From Devosia elaeis (GTDB taxonomy: Bacteria; Pseudomonadota; Alphaproteobacteria; Rhizobiales; Devosiaceae): a stretch of 64,000 nt of DNA. The stretch covers positions 1 through 64,000 of the forward strand of contig NZ_LVVY01000081.1 of assembly GCF_001650025.1 (NCBI RefSeq), written 5' to 3'. The notes under the pieces are model-generated. The model ran no database searches, was not told the DNA's origin, and was given only the letters and a program-made list of their open reading frames with translations. Shown here in pieces: positions 27,309 through 38,316 of the stretch (positions within the stretch are counted from its first letter, which is position 1; each line of letters starts with the position of its first letter). Position numbers and translations under genes: made by a program.

Positions 27309-28219
27309 GGCCTTCCCTCCGAAAAGCCGAGGGCGGCGGCGCCGAGCAGGCCGGCATCGACGGTCAATTGCGCCGGGACGACGAGGGGGCGATCGATCCG
27401 GCGCAGGATGCCGGCGCGCACGGCCCTGTCGAGCCGGGCGATGAGCGGGGCGCTGTTGCCCAGCCCGCCGCCGACCGGCACGATATCGGGGCCGATGAGA
27501 TTGACCACCAGCGCCAGGGGCCGGGCGACGAGCTCGACATAGAGATCGATGGTCGCGGCGGCGGCGGGATCGTCCTCGGTCCAGTTTGCGACGATGGCGG
27601 TGCTGGGCAGATCCGCGCCATGGATATGCCGGTGCAGCCTTTCGAGGCCGCGGGCGCCGCCGATCGTATCGAGGCAGCCGGAAAGACCGCAGCCGCAGGG
27701 GAAGGGTGGCAGCTCGTGCGGCGGGGCGGCTGTCCGGGTGGCGACGATGGTGCCGTGGCCCCATTCGCCGGACAGGCCCCCTGCCCCGCGGAACAGCTTG
27801 CCCCCGGCGACGATGCCGCCGCCGACGCCAGTGCCCAGGATAGCGCCGAAGACGGTGCGGTGGCCCCGGCCGGCGCCGGCATGGGCCTCGGCGAGGGCGA
27901 AGCAATCGGCATCATTGGCGATCAGCACCGGCCGGCCGAGCGCGGCGCCGAGATCGGCGGCGAGGTGGCGGCCATGGAGGCAGGCGATATTGGCGACGGT
28001 AACAAGGCCGGTTTCGGGATCGACCACGCCGGTGACCGAAATGGCGATGGGCGCGCCGGCGGGGGCGCCGCCCTGTTCCACCAGGCCGGCCAGGGCGGCG
28101 GTGAAGGCGGAAAAATCATCGCGGGGCGTGGGAACGCGGCCGAGATCGCGGAGGCTTTGCGGGCCCTCGGCCAGGGCGGCCTTGATATGGGTGCCGCCGA
28201 TATCGAAACAGGTGATCAT
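27305..28219 (-). CDS. ROK family sugar kinase (N-acetylglucosamine/glucokinase type)
   Basis: A 304-residue kinase. CFDIGGTHIKAAL is the ATP phosphate motif, GTGVGGGIV the sugar-site region, and CGCGLSGCLD the ROK zinc-binding cysteines. It probably phosphorylates a hexose or amino sugar in the cytoplasm. It overlaps cutC by four bases and lies 55 bases after the ThuA gene, in the long leftward carbohydrate operon. The substrate cannot be read from sequence. Confidence 0.9.
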   Translation of the reverse strand: MITCFDIGGTHIKAALAEGPQSLRDLGRVPTPRDDFSAFTAALAGLVEQGGAPAGAPIAISVTGVVDPETGLVTVANIACLHGRHLAADLGAALGRPVLIANDADCFALAEAHAGAGRGHRTVFGAILGTGVGGGIVAGGKLFRGAGGLSGEWGHGTIVATRTAAPPHELPPFPCGCGLSGCLDTIGGARGLERLHRHIHGADLPSTAIVANWTEDDPAAAATIDLYVELVARPLALVVNLIGPDIVPVGGGLGNSAPLIARLDRAVRAGILRRIDRPLVVPAQLTVDAGLLGAAALGFSEGRP

Positions 28220-28274
28220 ATGAGGCCCTTCCCCTGCCATTTTGGCCGGGAGAGGAGCCGCGATCAAGCCGGGA

Positions 28275-28922
28275 TCAGCGGGCGGCCCAGAGCAGGCCGC
28301 GCTTGAGGATGGTGCGTATCTGGGGAATGGCCAGCTCGTCGGCGGTGTGGCCGAGCGAGGAATAGAAGACGCGGCCCTTGTCGTGATTGGTGGTGAAGAC
28401 CACGGGCATGACCACATCCTTGCGCCAGGGGTGGAATTCGCCGGAAAAGGTGGTGGTGGCGAGCACTTCGACGGCAGGATCGTAATTGAGATAATATTGC
28501 TCGGAGGTGTGCTCGAAGCTCTCGATGCCGGCCATGATCGGGTGATCGGGGCGGGTGACGTCGACCGTGTAGGTGATGATATTGCCCGGATGCTGCACCC
28601 AATAGCAGCTGGCGGCATAGCGGAAGGGGACGCTGGCGCGGAAGCTGGTGGCCAGGCCCATGTGATAGCCGGCAAGGCCGGTTCCGGCGCGGATGGCGGC
28701 GATGAGATTGGCCATCTTTTCGGGGGCGAGCGTGCCGTCGGTGATGACCGGCACGACGAGGTCGTTGTCCCCGACATCGCCGGCGCCGAGGGCATCGTAA
28801 TCGGGGGTGACGGTGACGGAAAAGCCCTCCGCCTCCAGGAGGTCGCGCACCACATGGGCGCCGCGCTCGGGGGTGTGCAATTCCATGCCGCCCCAGACGA
28901 TGAGGGCTTTCTTGTTGGTCAT
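28275..28922 (-). CDS. ThuA domain protein
   Basis: A 215-residue protein of the ThuA class-I-glutamine-amidotransferase-like fold (KALIVWGGMELHTPERGA, GYHMGLATSFR, VVFTTNHDKGRVFYSSLGHTADE). The family takes part in sugar utilisation (trehalose in Sinorhizobium), but the reaction is poorly defined. I chose ATG 28922 with GGAG nine bases upstream; starts at 28937 and 28946 are in frame. It sits between the fusion gene and the ROK kinase, with a repeat just upstream. Confidence 0.85.
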   Translation of the reverse strand: MTNKKALIVWGGMELHTPERGAHVVRDLLEAEGFSVTVTPDYDALGAGDVGDNDLVVPVITDGTLAPEKMANLIAAIRAGTGLAGYHMGLATSFRASVPFRYAASCYWVQHPGNIITYTVDVTRPDHPIMAGIESFEHTSEQYYLNYDPAVEVLATTTFSGEFHPWRKDVVMPVVFTTNHDKGRVFYSSLGHTADELAIPQIRTILKRGLLWAAR

Positions 28923-28954
28923 CCAGAACTTCTCCATCAAATTCAACCAGCCAA

Positions 28955-29012
28955 AGGCCCCCTCACCCGCCGCTTCGCGGCGACCTCTCCCCCAAAGGGA
29001 GAGGTGTCGCTC
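28955..29012. repeat. Intergenic repeat, CCCTCACCCGCCGC family
   Basis: Nearly the same element as 4806-4862 and 35784-35840, with hairpins GCCGCTTCGCGGC and CCTCTCCC...GGGAGAGG. Confidence 0.75.
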
Positions 29013-29043
29013 CGCGACTTCGGCACCCGGCCATCCGACGCCC

Positions 29044-30684
29044 CTAAAGCCCCAATCCTACCGGTTCGGTGCGGTGCACGCCCTTGGGCAGGAAGGGGAA
29101 GACGGCTTCGAGGCCCAGCAGGCGGGCCGACAGATGCACCACCGAGAGCCACATTTCGGTGCCCTGCAGGCCCGGTTCCTGGCCATCGGCGAAGGCGAAG
29201 CCCTCCCCGTCCACCCAGCGTTCGCCGGCGCGGGCGATGACCTGTCGGGCGATTTCCTCGGCCTCGGCGCGGCGGTGATCGGTGTCGTTGAGGCAGAGCC
29301 AGAGCGGGTGGATGGTATCGAGCAGGTTGCAGGCCGTATAGGTGGCGCCGGAAAAGCCGCCATGATTGCGATGGTTGAGCAGCACCGAATCCACCGCCCT
29401 TTCGGGGCGCGGCACGGCGACGCCGAACTGGGCATAGGTGCCGCGCGTCAGCCGGTAGAAGCCGTTGACCGGCTGCAGGAGACCCTCTTCGCGCGTCGGC
29501 TTGCCCCAGAGGCCGCTGGAGCGATCCTGATGCAGAGCGAGCCAGCCGAACAGCGTGTCGCGGGCATCCCCGGAGGTGAAATAGCGGGCGTTGAAATAGA
29601 GCGCGGTGCCGATGGCATCCACCGTTGCGCCGGCGCCCCAGGCCCGGCTGGCCCAGGGCAGGCCCTTGAGCCATTGGCGCAATTCGGGGGCCGGCAGCTC
29701 GACCGCGCCGATGCGGTGCAGCGGAAAGCTGCCCAGCACTTCGAGCGCATAGCCGGCCGAAAGCACGTTGTAGAGCGCCAGGCCGTTGTCGCGCAGCGCC
29801 TCGCCCGGGCGGGGCGGCTGGTGGGGATCGGGGAACAGGCCGGTCTGGGGATCCTGCACGGCCTGGAGACGGGCAATGGTGGCGGGGATATCGAGGCCGG
29901 GCGGCAGGGCATCGAAGCCGGCGGCGATCTCGATGGCGTCGCAGAGATGGCGATTGCTGGCGCGCAGGACGCCATCGGCCTCGCGCGAGACATAGTGCCC
30001 ATCCTGGCTGTTGCGGGCCAGGATGTCGGGCCATTGGGCTGCGGCGCGCGCGCCAAGGGCGTGCAATTGCGTCTCGACATCGCCCCGGCGACCCCGCCCG
30101 CGATAGCGCAGCACCTTGGCCGGAACCCCGCCGACAATGGCCATGGCCGGCACGTCCTTGCTGACCACAGCGCCCGCCGCGATCACCGCGCCGCGCCCGA
30201 TGGTGACGCCATCGACCACCACGACATTGGCGCCGAGCCAGACATCGTCCTCGATGACGATGCCGAGGCTTTCATGCTTCTGCCGCCAGATCGGCACGTC
30301 CGGATCGTCATAGCCGTGATTGAAGCCGACCAGGGACACGTGGCTGGCGATGCGCACGCCATCGCCGCAGCGGACCTTGCCGGAAATCATGGCATAGGAA
30401 TTGACGGTGCAATGGGCGCCGAGCTCGACATCGCCGCGCACCAGGGCGCGGCCGGCGATCCAGCTCTGCTCGCCCAGCACCAGGCGGGTGGTGAAGATAT
30501 CGGCATCGGCGGCGACATAGGCGCTGGGCGCGAAGCTGGCGCCGGCCTTCTGCCGCAGGGCTTCGAGGCGCGCCTGATGCTCGGGGCTGGCAATGTCGTC
30601 GGGCGTGCGGTCCCAGGTCAGCAATTGCAGCCGGGAGCGGTGCCAGTCATTGTTGTCGGGGTTGTCGTCCAGCATGGGCCTCAC
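29044..30684 (-). CDS. Fusion: left-handed beta-helix acyltransferase + alpha/alpha-toroid domain
   Basis: A 546-residue protein with two unlike parts. Residues about 50-195 are a hexapeptide-repeat acetyltransferase: [21 protein letters not shown], the catalytic-type histidine in GFNHGYDD (H123), and the closing [17 protein letters not shown]. From about 205 to the end is a helical region with repeated aromatic motifs ([45 protein letters not shown]) like the alpha/alpha toroids of polysaccharide enzymes. The GTG start overlaps the dehydrogenase stop (GTGA); an ATG at 30675 is possible. The job may be acetylation or processing of uronic or glycosyl oligosaccharides; I cannot name the substrate. 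Confidence 0.75.
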   Translation of the reverse strand: MRPMLDDNPDNNDWHRSRLQLLTWDRTPDDIASPEHQARLEALRQKAGASFAPSAYVAADADIFTTRLVLGEQSWIAGRALVRGDVELGAHCTVNSYAMISGKVRCGDGVRIASHVSLVGFNHGYDDPDVPIWRQKHESLGIVIEDDVWLGANVVVVDGVTIGRGAVIAAGAVVSKDVPAMAIVGGVPAKVLRYRGRGRRGDVETQLHALGARAAAQWPDILARNSQDGHYVSREADGVLRASNRHLCDAIEIAAGFDALPPGLDIPATIARLQAVQDPQTGLFPDPHQPPRPGEALRDNGLALYNVLSAGYALEVLGSFPLHRIGAVELPAPELRQWLKGLPWASRAWGAGATVDAIGTALYFNARYFTSGDARDTLFGWLALHQDRSSGLWGKPTREEGLLQPVNGFYRLTRGTYAQFGVAVPRPERAVDSVLLNHRNHGGFSGATYTACNLLDTIHPLWLCLNDTDHRRAEAEEIARQVIARAGERWVDGEGFAFADGQEPGLQGTEMWLSVVHLSARLLGLEAVFPFLPKGVHRTEPVGLGL

Positions 30685-31688
30685 GCCAATCGTTCCAGGA
30701 ATTGCGGTTCGATCTCGTAGAGCATGGTTTGCCCGCGGATGAAGCGCTCCACCTCCTCCACCGCCATCAGGCCCAGCCGGGCGCGCTCGGTGCCGATGGC
30801 GCCGGCAATATGGGGCGTGAGGAAGACATTGGGCAGGTTGAAAAAGGGGGAGCCGGACGCGGGAATTTCCGGCTCGGTGACGTCGATGACGGCATGGATG
30901 CGCCCGGTCTGCAGTTCGGCCAGCAGCGCCGCCTCGTCGATCAACGCGCCGCGCGCGGTGTTGATGAAGGCGGCGCCATCCTGCATCAGCTTCAATTGCC
31001 GCGACCCGATCATGCCACGCGTCGACGGCAGGGAGGGGGCATGGACCGAAACGACATCGGAGCGGGCCATGAGCTGATCGAGATCGACCAGCTCGGCATG
31101 AGCGGTCACCGGATCGTCCTTCTGCACGAAGGGATCGTAGAGCAGCACGGTGAAATCGAAGCCGGAGAGCATGGCGGCAACCTTGCGGCCGATGCGGGAG
31201 GCGCCGACCAGGCCGACAACGCGGCCGAAATTGCCGATGGGCTGGTCCATCAGCGCATAGGCGCTGCGCCGCGAAGGATCGGCCCGGTAGAGATCGCGCA
31301 ATTCGAAGGCGCGCTTATTGGCAAAGAGAATGGCGGCCAGAGTATATTCGGCCACCGGCACGGCATTGGCCTCGGCCGCGTGGGTGACACGGATGCCCCG
31401 CTCATAGGCGCTGGGATCGATGGTGAACTTCACCGTGCCCGCCGCATGGGCGATGAGGCGCAGATTGGGCGCGGCGGCGAGAATATCCGGCGTCAGCATG
31501 GGGCAGCCCCAGCCGGTCATCAGCACTTCGACCTGAGAGAGGATGTGCCGTGCCTCGGGTTCCGCGAAGCTTTCGAGCGGGGTTTCCGAGACGATATCGC
31601 AGCAGGCGCGCAGCCGCCGCATCGCCTCGTCGTCGAAGACGTGGGTGGTCTTGTCTGCCCTGAAGGCAAAGGCGAGTTTTGGCCGCAT
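30681..31688 (-). CDS. D-isomer-specific 2-hydroxyacid dehydrogenase family protein
   Basis: A 335-residue NAD-dependent dehydrogenase. [18 protein letters not shown] is the Rossmann motif, the catalytic arginine is in [10 protein letters not shown], the glutamate in IDVTEPEI and the histidine in FLTPHIAGA. PhoB-like close relatives include phosphoglycerate and hydroxypyruvate reductases. Within this locus it may act on a sugar-derived keto acid. Its ATG overlaps the DUF2264 stop by one base (TGATG), and its stop overlaps the next start. Confidence 0.88.
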   Translation of the reverse strand: MRPKLAFAFRADKTTHVFDDEAMRRLRACCDIVSETPLESFAEPEARHILSQVEVLMTGWGCPMLTPDILAAAPNLRLIAHAAGTVKFTIDPSAYERGIRVTHAAEANAVPVAEYTLAAILFANKRAFELRDLYRADPSRRSAYALMDQPIGNFGRVVGLVGASRIGRKVAAMLSGFDFTVLLYDPFVQKDDPVTAHAELVDLDQLMARSDVVSVHAPSLPSTRGMIGSRQLKLMQDGAAFINTARGALIDEAALLAELQTGRIHAVIDVTEPEIPASGSPFFNLPNVFLTPHIAGAIGTERARLGLMAVEEVERFIRGQTMLYEIEPQFLERLA

Positions 31689-33541
31689 CAGAAGCGCTCC
31701 GGCACCAGGATGGCGCTGACATCGACACCTTCGCGCGCGAAAAGGGCCTCGAGCGCCGCCAGATCGGGCGCGTGAGGGGGGTGTTGCAGGGCGGCTTCGG
31801 CTTCATTCCCCGCCGGCAGGGCCATGGCGGCCGTCATCAGCAGGGTTTCGCCGGCTGCGATATCGCCGCGCAATTGCGGCACGATGGTCTTGGCCGCGAT
31901 GAGATTGGTATTGGGCAAGGCGCGGAAGGCCCGGCCGGCGCGGGTGCCGCCCAGATCGAGGATGGCGCTGATATCGGTCGCGCTCCTGGCGACGGCGCGG
32001 CCCGGCTCGTCGATATAGGTATCGGCGTTGAGATCGGCCCGGGCAATGGCGAAGCCGCCCTCGGTGGCATGCAGGGGCCGCGGCGTCCTTATGCGATGCA
32101 CGCGGATATGCCAGTGATTGGCGGGCACCAGCCAGGTTTCGACATCGACGTCGCTCCAGGGCTTCCAATGGGCATAGAGGCAGTTTTCCGCGATGCGGGC
32201 GGCCTCGTTGGTCTCGCGCATGCGATAATGGCGGCCATCGTCGGAAAAGGCGAGGACGCCGTCGAAGGCGCCCAGGTGATAGGCGCGCTCGGCCACCTCG
32301 ACCGAGAAGGCATAGCGCGAGGAATAGACCAGCTTGGCATATTTCTCGGCGCCGGCGCGCATTTCCCAGTTCTGCTGGCCACTGGACAGAGCGACCACAT
32401 TGCCGGGGCTATGCTGCATGACCATGCCGGGATGGCGGAGCGGCACCGGGCGGGAGCCGAAATCGGCCGCGACTTCCTCGGCGGCCCAGAAGGGGTGATC
32501 CTCGGGCAGGGCCAGGGGCAGGAAGGCCTTGAGCGCCCAATAGGGCGAGCCGGCCGAATTATAGCTCTCGGACATGAAGAGATTGGGATAGCCATAGCCG
32601 ATGGAGAGCACGCCATCGCGATTGGCGATCGGCCGCTTGCTCCACCAGCGCAGGTGCCGCAGGAAATGACCCTTGATCACGCCCCAGGGCAAGGCCTCGA
32701 CATCGGCAAAGGCCAGGGCGCCCCAGAAGCCGCCGCAGGCGAAGCGATAGGTGAGGCTGCGCCCGAAGGCGAGCGTGCCGCCATCCTCGTCGAACCAGTG
32801 CTGGATATCCTGGGCGAAGAGGCGGGCGCGCTCCTGGTATTCGGCGGCGCGGGCGGCGTCGCCCCTGGCGAGCTTCGAATAGATCAGGCCATAAAAATGC
32901 ATGGCGAAGGGGATGTAGTGATCGATGCGGCGGACATTGCCGTCGCGATACCAGCCATCGCCCAGATAGAAGCCCTCCAGCTCCGCGAGGAACTTGTCGG
33001 TATAGGAGCGGTCGAAATCGACGCCGCATTGTTCGAGGCCGAGATCGACCAGGATGCGGAAGAATTTCCAATTGTTGTCGGCATAGTCGAATTGCCGGGC
33101 ATGCTTGAGATAGGCGGCGAGATTGTCCTTGGCCCGTTGCGGCAGCGGGTCCCAGACCAGGTGCGGCAGCATTTTCATGGTGAAGCCGATGGCCGCCAGT
33201 TCGACCTGGCGCTGGTCGATGCCGTTGACCTGGCCCCAATATTCGGGATGGTCCGGATCGGTGCCGTTGGCGAGGCCGCGGCGATAGAGTTCCCAATGAT
33301 CGAAGGCGCCGCCGCCGGCCGCCAGGGGCGTCAGGCCCCAGAGCGGGCGGGCAAAGCCTTCGAGATCGGCCGCGGCGCGGTCGAAATGGGCCGCTGCCCC
33401 ATCGAGCCGCACGCGGGCGCCGCCCTCGGAAAAGTAAGGCAGGAGCGGGGTGAACAGATCGCGCAGGCCCTTTTCGACATCGGCCCGGGTCTTGAGCGGA
33501 TTGCCATGGAGCGGATTGGCCGAAACGGGATCATAGGTCAT
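31688..33541 (-). CDS. DUF2264 family protein, putative glycoside-active toroid enzyme
   Basis: A 617-residue protein rich in aromatic residues with motifs of the DUF2264 family (GTDPDHPEYWG, DYADNNWKFFRILVDL, FGRSLTYRFACGGFWGAL, NLFMSESYNSAGSPYWALKAF). There is no signal peptide, so it should act in the cytoplasm on imported oligosaccharides. I recall that DUF2264 proteins are placed in glycoside hydrolase family 154, which contains a beta-glucuronidase, but cannot verify that here. It is the first of a tightly overlapping set with the dehydrogenase and the fusion gene, downstream of the ABC transporter. Confidence 0.82.
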   Translation of the reverse strand: MTYDPVSANPLHGNPLKTRADVEKGLRDLFTPLLPYFSEGGARVRLDGAAAHFDRAAADLEGFARPLWGLTPLAAGGGAFDHWELYRRGLANGTDPDHPEYWGQVNGIDQRQVELAAIGFTMKMLPHLVWDPLPQRAKDNLAAYLKHARQFDYADNNWKFFRILVDLGLEQCGVDFDRSYTDKFLAELEGFYLGDGWYRDGNVRRIDHYIPFAMHFYGLIYSKLARGDAARAAEYQERARLFAQDIQHWFDEDGGTLAFGRSLTYRFACGGFWGALAFADVEALPWGVIKGHFLRHLRWWSKRPIANRDGVLSIGYGYPNLFMSESYNSAGSPYWALKAFLPLALPEDHPFWAAEEVAADFGSRPVPLRHPGMVMQHSPGNVVALSSGQQNWEMRAGAEKYAKLVYSSRYAFSVEVAERAYHLGAFDGVLAFSDDGRHYRMRETNEAARIAENCLYAHWKPWSDVDVETWLVPANHWHIRVHRIRTPRPLHATEGGFAIARADLNADTYIDEPGRAVARSATDISAILDLGGTRAGRAFRALPNTNLIAAKTIVPQLRGDIAAGETLLMTAAMALPAGNEAEAALQHPPHAPDLAALEALFAREGVDVSAILVPERF

Positions 33542-33645
33542 TCAAGCTGTTTCCTTACGGAGCAATTGGTATGTGGCGGAAGCATCAGCTCCTGCGCCTC
33601 CCTCCCCCTTGAGGGGAGGGAATGAGGGTGGGGGTCCATCGTGGG

Positions 33646-34718
<1,073 letters not shown>

Positions 34719-34722
<4 letters not shown>

Positions 34723-35735
34723 GCCATGGCCTCCGCGCGAGTCCTGGTCAGCAGGTGGCAGCGGGCGACGTGGTCGCCCGGCAGGCTTGTGCGGGCCGGC
34801 CGGGTATCGGCGCAGGGCTCGAAGGCGAAGGGGCAGCGGCTGGTGAAGGCGCAGCCCTGCGGCCGGTCCTTGGGCGAGGGCACGTTGCCCTTGATGGGCG
34901 ACAGCCTCTCGCGTTCGGCCTTGCGCTGCAGGCGGGGCACCGAATTCATCAGCGCCTGGGTATAGGGATGGCGGGGCGCCCGGAAGACGTCGAAGACATC
35001 GCCCTGCTCCACCACGTCGCCCAGATACATGACGGCGATCTCGTCGGCGATTTCGGCGACGACGCCGAGATCGTGGGTGATGAACAGCATGGCCATGCCG
35101 TAATCGTCCTGGAGCTGGCGCAGGAGATCGAGGATCTGCGCCTGGGTGGTGACGTCGAGCGCGGTGGTTGGCTCATCGGCGATCAACAATTTGGGGGTGC
35201 AGGCCAGCGCCATGGCGATCATGGCGCGCTGCCGCAAGCCGCCGGAAAGCTCGAAGGGATAGGCATTGGCGCGTTCGCGGGCGCCGGGCACGCCGACCTG
35301 GTCCAACAGGGCAATGGTGCGCTCACGCGCCTGTCTGGGGGTGAGGCGTTCATGCAGGATGATGATCTCGTCGATCTGGTCGCCGATGGTGTGGACCGGG
35401 GAAAGCGAGGACATCGGCTCCTGGAAGATCATGGAAACCTGGGCGCCGCGAATGGCGCGCATGGCATCGCTGTCGGGCTTGAGCCGGGCAATGTCGACCT
35501 TGCCGCCCTCCCCCTCGAAGAGGATTTCGCCGGTGCGGATATCGGCATTGCGGTCGAGGAGACGCAGCACGGCGCGGGCGGTGACGGACTTGCCGCAGCC
35601 GCTTTCGCCCACCAGGGCCAGGGTCTTGCCCGGGGTGAGGGTCAGATCGACCTGGCGCACGGCCTCGATATCGGGCTCGTCGGGCGAGGTGAAGATGATG
35701 GACATGTCGTTGATGGTGAGGAGGGGGGCGGTCAT
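34719..35735 (-). CDS. Oligopeptide-type ABC transporter ATP-binding protein (DppD/OppD type)
   Basis: A 338-residue ATPase with Walker [15 protein letters not shown], signature [15 protein letters not shown], Walker [15 protein letters not shown], and the C-terminal motif [15 protein letters not shown] that can bind an Fe-S cluster in relatives. ATG 35735 has GAGGTG upstream; the frame extends five more residues. It pairs with the DppF-type ATPase. A repeat lies between it and the permease gene. Confidence 0.92.
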
Positions 35736-35783
35736 GGGAACACCTCGCAATCGGCCAGGGCGGGGAGCCGGCGAATGGGCGCC

Positions 35784-35840
35784 AAAGGCCCCCTCACCCG
35801 GCGCTGTGCGCCGACCTCTCCCCCGAAGGGAGAGGTGAAG
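35784..35840. repeat. Intergenic repeat, CCCTCACCCGGCGC family
   Basis: Third copy of the element at 4806 and 28955, here with GGCGCTGTGCGCC as its first hairpin. Confidence 0.75.
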
Positions 35841-35849
35841 AAAGAAAGA

Positions 35850-36983
35850 TCAACGTCCATGGGGATCAGCGGCGTCACGTAGGCCGTCTCCGAAGAAATT
35901 GAGGGCGAGGATGACCACGACGACGCAGATGCCGGGGGTGAGCAGCCAGGGCGCTGTCGCAAGCGTGCGGATGTTCTGGGCTTCCTGGAGCAGCGTGCCC
36001 CAGGAGACGATGGGCGGTTGCAGGCCCAGGCCGAGGAAGCTCAGGGCCGTTTCGGCCAGGATCATGCCGGGAATGGCCAGGGTAGCCGCGGCGATGATGT
36101 GGCTGGTGAAGCTGGGCACCATGTGGCGGGTGATGATGCGCCAGTCGCTGGCGCCGTCGAGCTGGGCGGCGGTGACGAAATCCTCGGTCCTCAAACTAAG
36201 GAAGCGACCGCGCACCACGCGGGCCAGCTCGGTCCAGCCGATCAGCGACAGGATGATGGTAATGGCGAAATAGGTCTGGAGGGCGGACCAGTCCTTGGGC
36301 AGCGCCGCCGCCAGGCCCAGCCAGAGCGGAATGGTGGGCATGGAGCGGATGAATTCGATGACTCGCATGACCGCGCTGTCGAAGAGGCCGCCATAATAGC
36401 CGGCAAAGCCGCCGATGATGATGCCGAAGAACAGGCTGAGCGTGACGCCGGCCAGGCCGATGGAGAGCGAGATGCGGGTGCCGTGGATGAGGCGGCTCAG
36501 AAGGTCGCGGCCGAGCCGGTCGGCGCCCAGGACATAGAAGGGATCGCGCGGGTTCTCGACGCCCATGAGCTTGACCGACATGGGAATGAACCCGGCCAGG
36601 CGATAGGGCTCGGTGGGGGCGAAGAAGCGCACCGGAATGATCTCTTCGGGATCGATGACGAAGGTGCGGCGCATGGCGGCCGGGTCGATCTCGGACTTGT
36701 AGCCGTTGACATGGGGCTGGAAGCGCCAGCCGTTTTCGTCATTGACGATGAAGTTGATGCCCTGTGGCGGCGCATAGGTATAGCGGGCGCTGTAGAAGGC
36801 GGGATCGACCGGCGCCAGGAATTCGGCCAGGGCGGCGACCAGATAGAAGGCGACGACGATCCAGAGGCTGACGACGGCCAGCTGATGCTGGCGGAAGCGC
36901 CGCCACATCAGCGCCAGTTGCGATTCCCGGCGGGCCCGGGGCGGCGCCGTTTCGGCGAGGGGGGGCATGGTTTCGACGGCCAT
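35850..36983 (-). CDS. Oligopeptide-type ABC transporter permease (DppC/OppC type)
   Basis: A 377-residue membrane protein with the family N terminus (RRFRQHQLAVVSLWIVVAFYLV), a long periplasmic insert after the first helix, and the EAA loop around GASDWRIITRHMVPS. The insert is larger than in typical DppC and is shared by transporters for plant oligosaccharides. ATG 36983 immediately follows the upstream stop (TGACATG) and has GGGAG before it; an ATG at 36998 overlaps the upstream gene. Confidence 0.9.
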   Translation of the reverse strand: MAVETMPPLAETAPPRARRESQLALMWRRFRQHQLAVVSLWIVVAFYLVAALAEFLAPVDPAFYSARYTYAPPQGINFIVNDENGWRFQPHVNGYKSEIDPAAMRRTFVIDPEEIIPVRFFAPTEPYRLAGFIPMSVKLMGVENPRDPFYVLGADRLGRDLLSRLIHGTRISLSIGLAGVTLSLFFGIIIGGFAGYYGGLFDSAVMRVIEFIRSMPTIPLWLGLAAALPKDWSALQTYFAITIILSLIGWTELARVVRGRFLSLRTEDFVTAAQLDGASDWRIITRHMVPSFTSHIIAAATLAIPGMILAETALSFLGLGLQPPIVSWGTLLQEAQNIRTLATAPWLLTPGICVVVVILALNFFGDGLRDAADPHGR

Positions 36984-36984
36984 G

Positions 36985-37977
36985 TCATTTGCTCCCATAG
37001 CGAATGCGCGGATCGATCCAGGCCAGGAGCAGGTCGGAGATCAGCGTGCCGATGACGGTGAGGACGCCCAGGAGCATGATGATGGCGCCGGCCAGATACA
37101 TGTCCTGGGAGGTGAGCGAGCGCAGCAGCAGGGGGCCGGCCGTGGGCAGGTTGAGCACTACCGAGACGATGACCGAGCTGGAAACCAGGGCCGGCAGCAG
37201 CCAGCCGATGGTGGAGACCAGGGGATTGAGCGCCACGCGCACGGGATATTTGAGAATGACCTTCCATTCCGGCAGGCCCTTGGCCCGGGCGGTGGTGACA
37301 TAGGGTTTCTTCAGCTCGTCGAGCAGATTGGCGCGCAGGATGCGGATCAGCTCGGCCGTGCCCGCCGTGGCGAGGACCAGGACCGGCGCCCAGGCGCGGG
37401 AGAGGAAATCCATGAGCCGGGGAATGGACCAATGGGCGTTCTCATAGGCGGGGGAGAACAGGCCGCCAATGGTGGTGCCGAACCAGACGAAGCTGAGATA
37501 CATCAGCAGCAGGGCTAGGAGGAAATTGGGAATGGCCAGGCCGATGAAACCGCCAATGGTGGCGAGGTAATCGCCCAGGGAATATTTCTTGACCGCCACA
37601 TAGATGCCGATGGGTAGAGCAATGGTCCACATGACGATGACGGCCAGGCCCTCGACCAGGATGGAATTGCCCAGGCGCCCCCAGATCAGCGTCGTCACCG
37701 GCGCCTTCCATTCGAAGCTCTGGCCGAAATCGCCGCGCGTCAGGATGCCGGTGATCCATTTCCAATATTGGACGATATAGGGCTCGCCGAAGCCGTATTG
37801 GCGGCGCAGGGCATCGATCTGGGCCGGGTCCACCCGATCGCCATTGGAGGCCAGGGTCGCCATATAGGTGGTGAGATAATCGCCCGGCGGCAGCTGGATG
37901 ATGGCGAAGGCCACGAAGCTGACGGCCCAGAGCGTGAGGACCATGGCGACGAGGCGGGTGGTGATGAAACGCAGCAT
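36985..37977 (-). CDS. Oligopeptide-type ABC transporter permease (DppB/OppB type)
   Basis: A 330-residue membrane protein with about six helices. MLRFITTRLVAMVLTLWAVS is the usual first helix, IQLPPGDYLTTYMA the following motif, and TTARAKGLPEWKVILKYPVR the EAA loop that contacts the ATPase. It forms the channel with the DppC-type permease. It is 339 bases downstream of the binding-protein gene, with terminators and a repeat in between. Confidence 0.92.
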   Translation of the reverse strand: MLRFITTRLVAMVLTLWAVSFVAFAIIQLPPGDYLTTYMATLASNGDRVDPAQIDALRRQYGFGEPYIVQYWKWITGILTRGDFGQSFEWKAPVTTLIWGRLGNSILVEGLAVIVMWTIALPIGIYVAVKKYSLGDYLATIGGFIGLAIPNFLLALLLMYLSFVWFGTTIGGLFSPAYENAHWSIPRLMDFLSRAWAPVLVLATAGTAELIRILRANLLDELKKPYVTTARAKGLPEWKVILKYPVRVALNPLVSTIGWLLPALVSSSVIVSVVLNLPTAGPLLLRSLTSQDMYLAGAIIMLLGVLTVIGTLISDLLLAWIDPRIRYGSK

Positions 37978-38027
37978 GGGCGTTGTCCTGAAACGGGGCC
38001 TGGTCCGAGCCTTGCGGCCCTGTCGCC

Positions 38028-38156
38028 TCCCTCCCCCTTGCGGGGCGGGTAGCGGCGCTCGGCCCGCAGGGCCGTAGCAGAGCTGGGGTGGGGGTCGCTC
38101 AGTGGTTCACCGATGGACCCCCTCCCTCATTCCCTCCCCTCAAGGGGGAGGGAGGC
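38028..38156. repeat. GC-rich intergenic repeat with a longer insert
   Basis: Two CCTCCCC/GGGGAGG units enclose a palindrome around GGCCCGCAGGGCC. Part of the 339-base gap between binding protein and permease; no gene seen in it. Confidence 0.75.
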
Positions 38157-38192
38157 GATAGAGCCAAAGCGCGGAAGATTGGGCTCCAACCG

Positions 38193-38221
38193 TCCCGCGG
38201 CTCATGGGAGGAGCCGCGGGA
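38193..38221. terminator. Strong hairpin TCCCGCGGCTC/GAGCCGCGGGA
   Basis: Eleven-base perfect arms with a seven-base loop. It lacks a clear T tract, so it may stabilise the binding-protein mRNA or act as a partial terminator before the permease genes. Confidence 0.55.
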
Positions 38222-38271
38222 GGCCGGGAGGGCACGCCATTCGAGCATAGCTCTCATGGCCTGCTTGTCTT

Positions 38272-38294
38272 GAAAGGCTCCACCGGAGCCTTTC
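38272..38294 (-). terminator. Hairpin after the binding-protein gene
   Basis: GAAAGGCTCC and GGAGCCTTTC arms enclose three bases, 23 bases after the stop of the binding-protein gene. The T tract is short (TTTC). It probably raises binding-protein mRNA over permease mRNA. Confidence 0.65.
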
Positions 38295-38316
38295 ATCGGT
38301 TTGGCCGACCGACGGC

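Noticed and set aside
27305-28855. One long 516-residue gene covering ROK kinase and ThuA region
   Set aside because: The frame upstream of 28219 is antiphase to the ThuA gene and low in meaning; the kinase starts at the ATG at 28219 with a GAAGGG site.
38193-38221. Treating the GC hairpin as the end of the whole transporter transcript
   Set aside because: The permease and ATPase genes follow on the same strand with no other clear promoter, so complete termination is unlikely.
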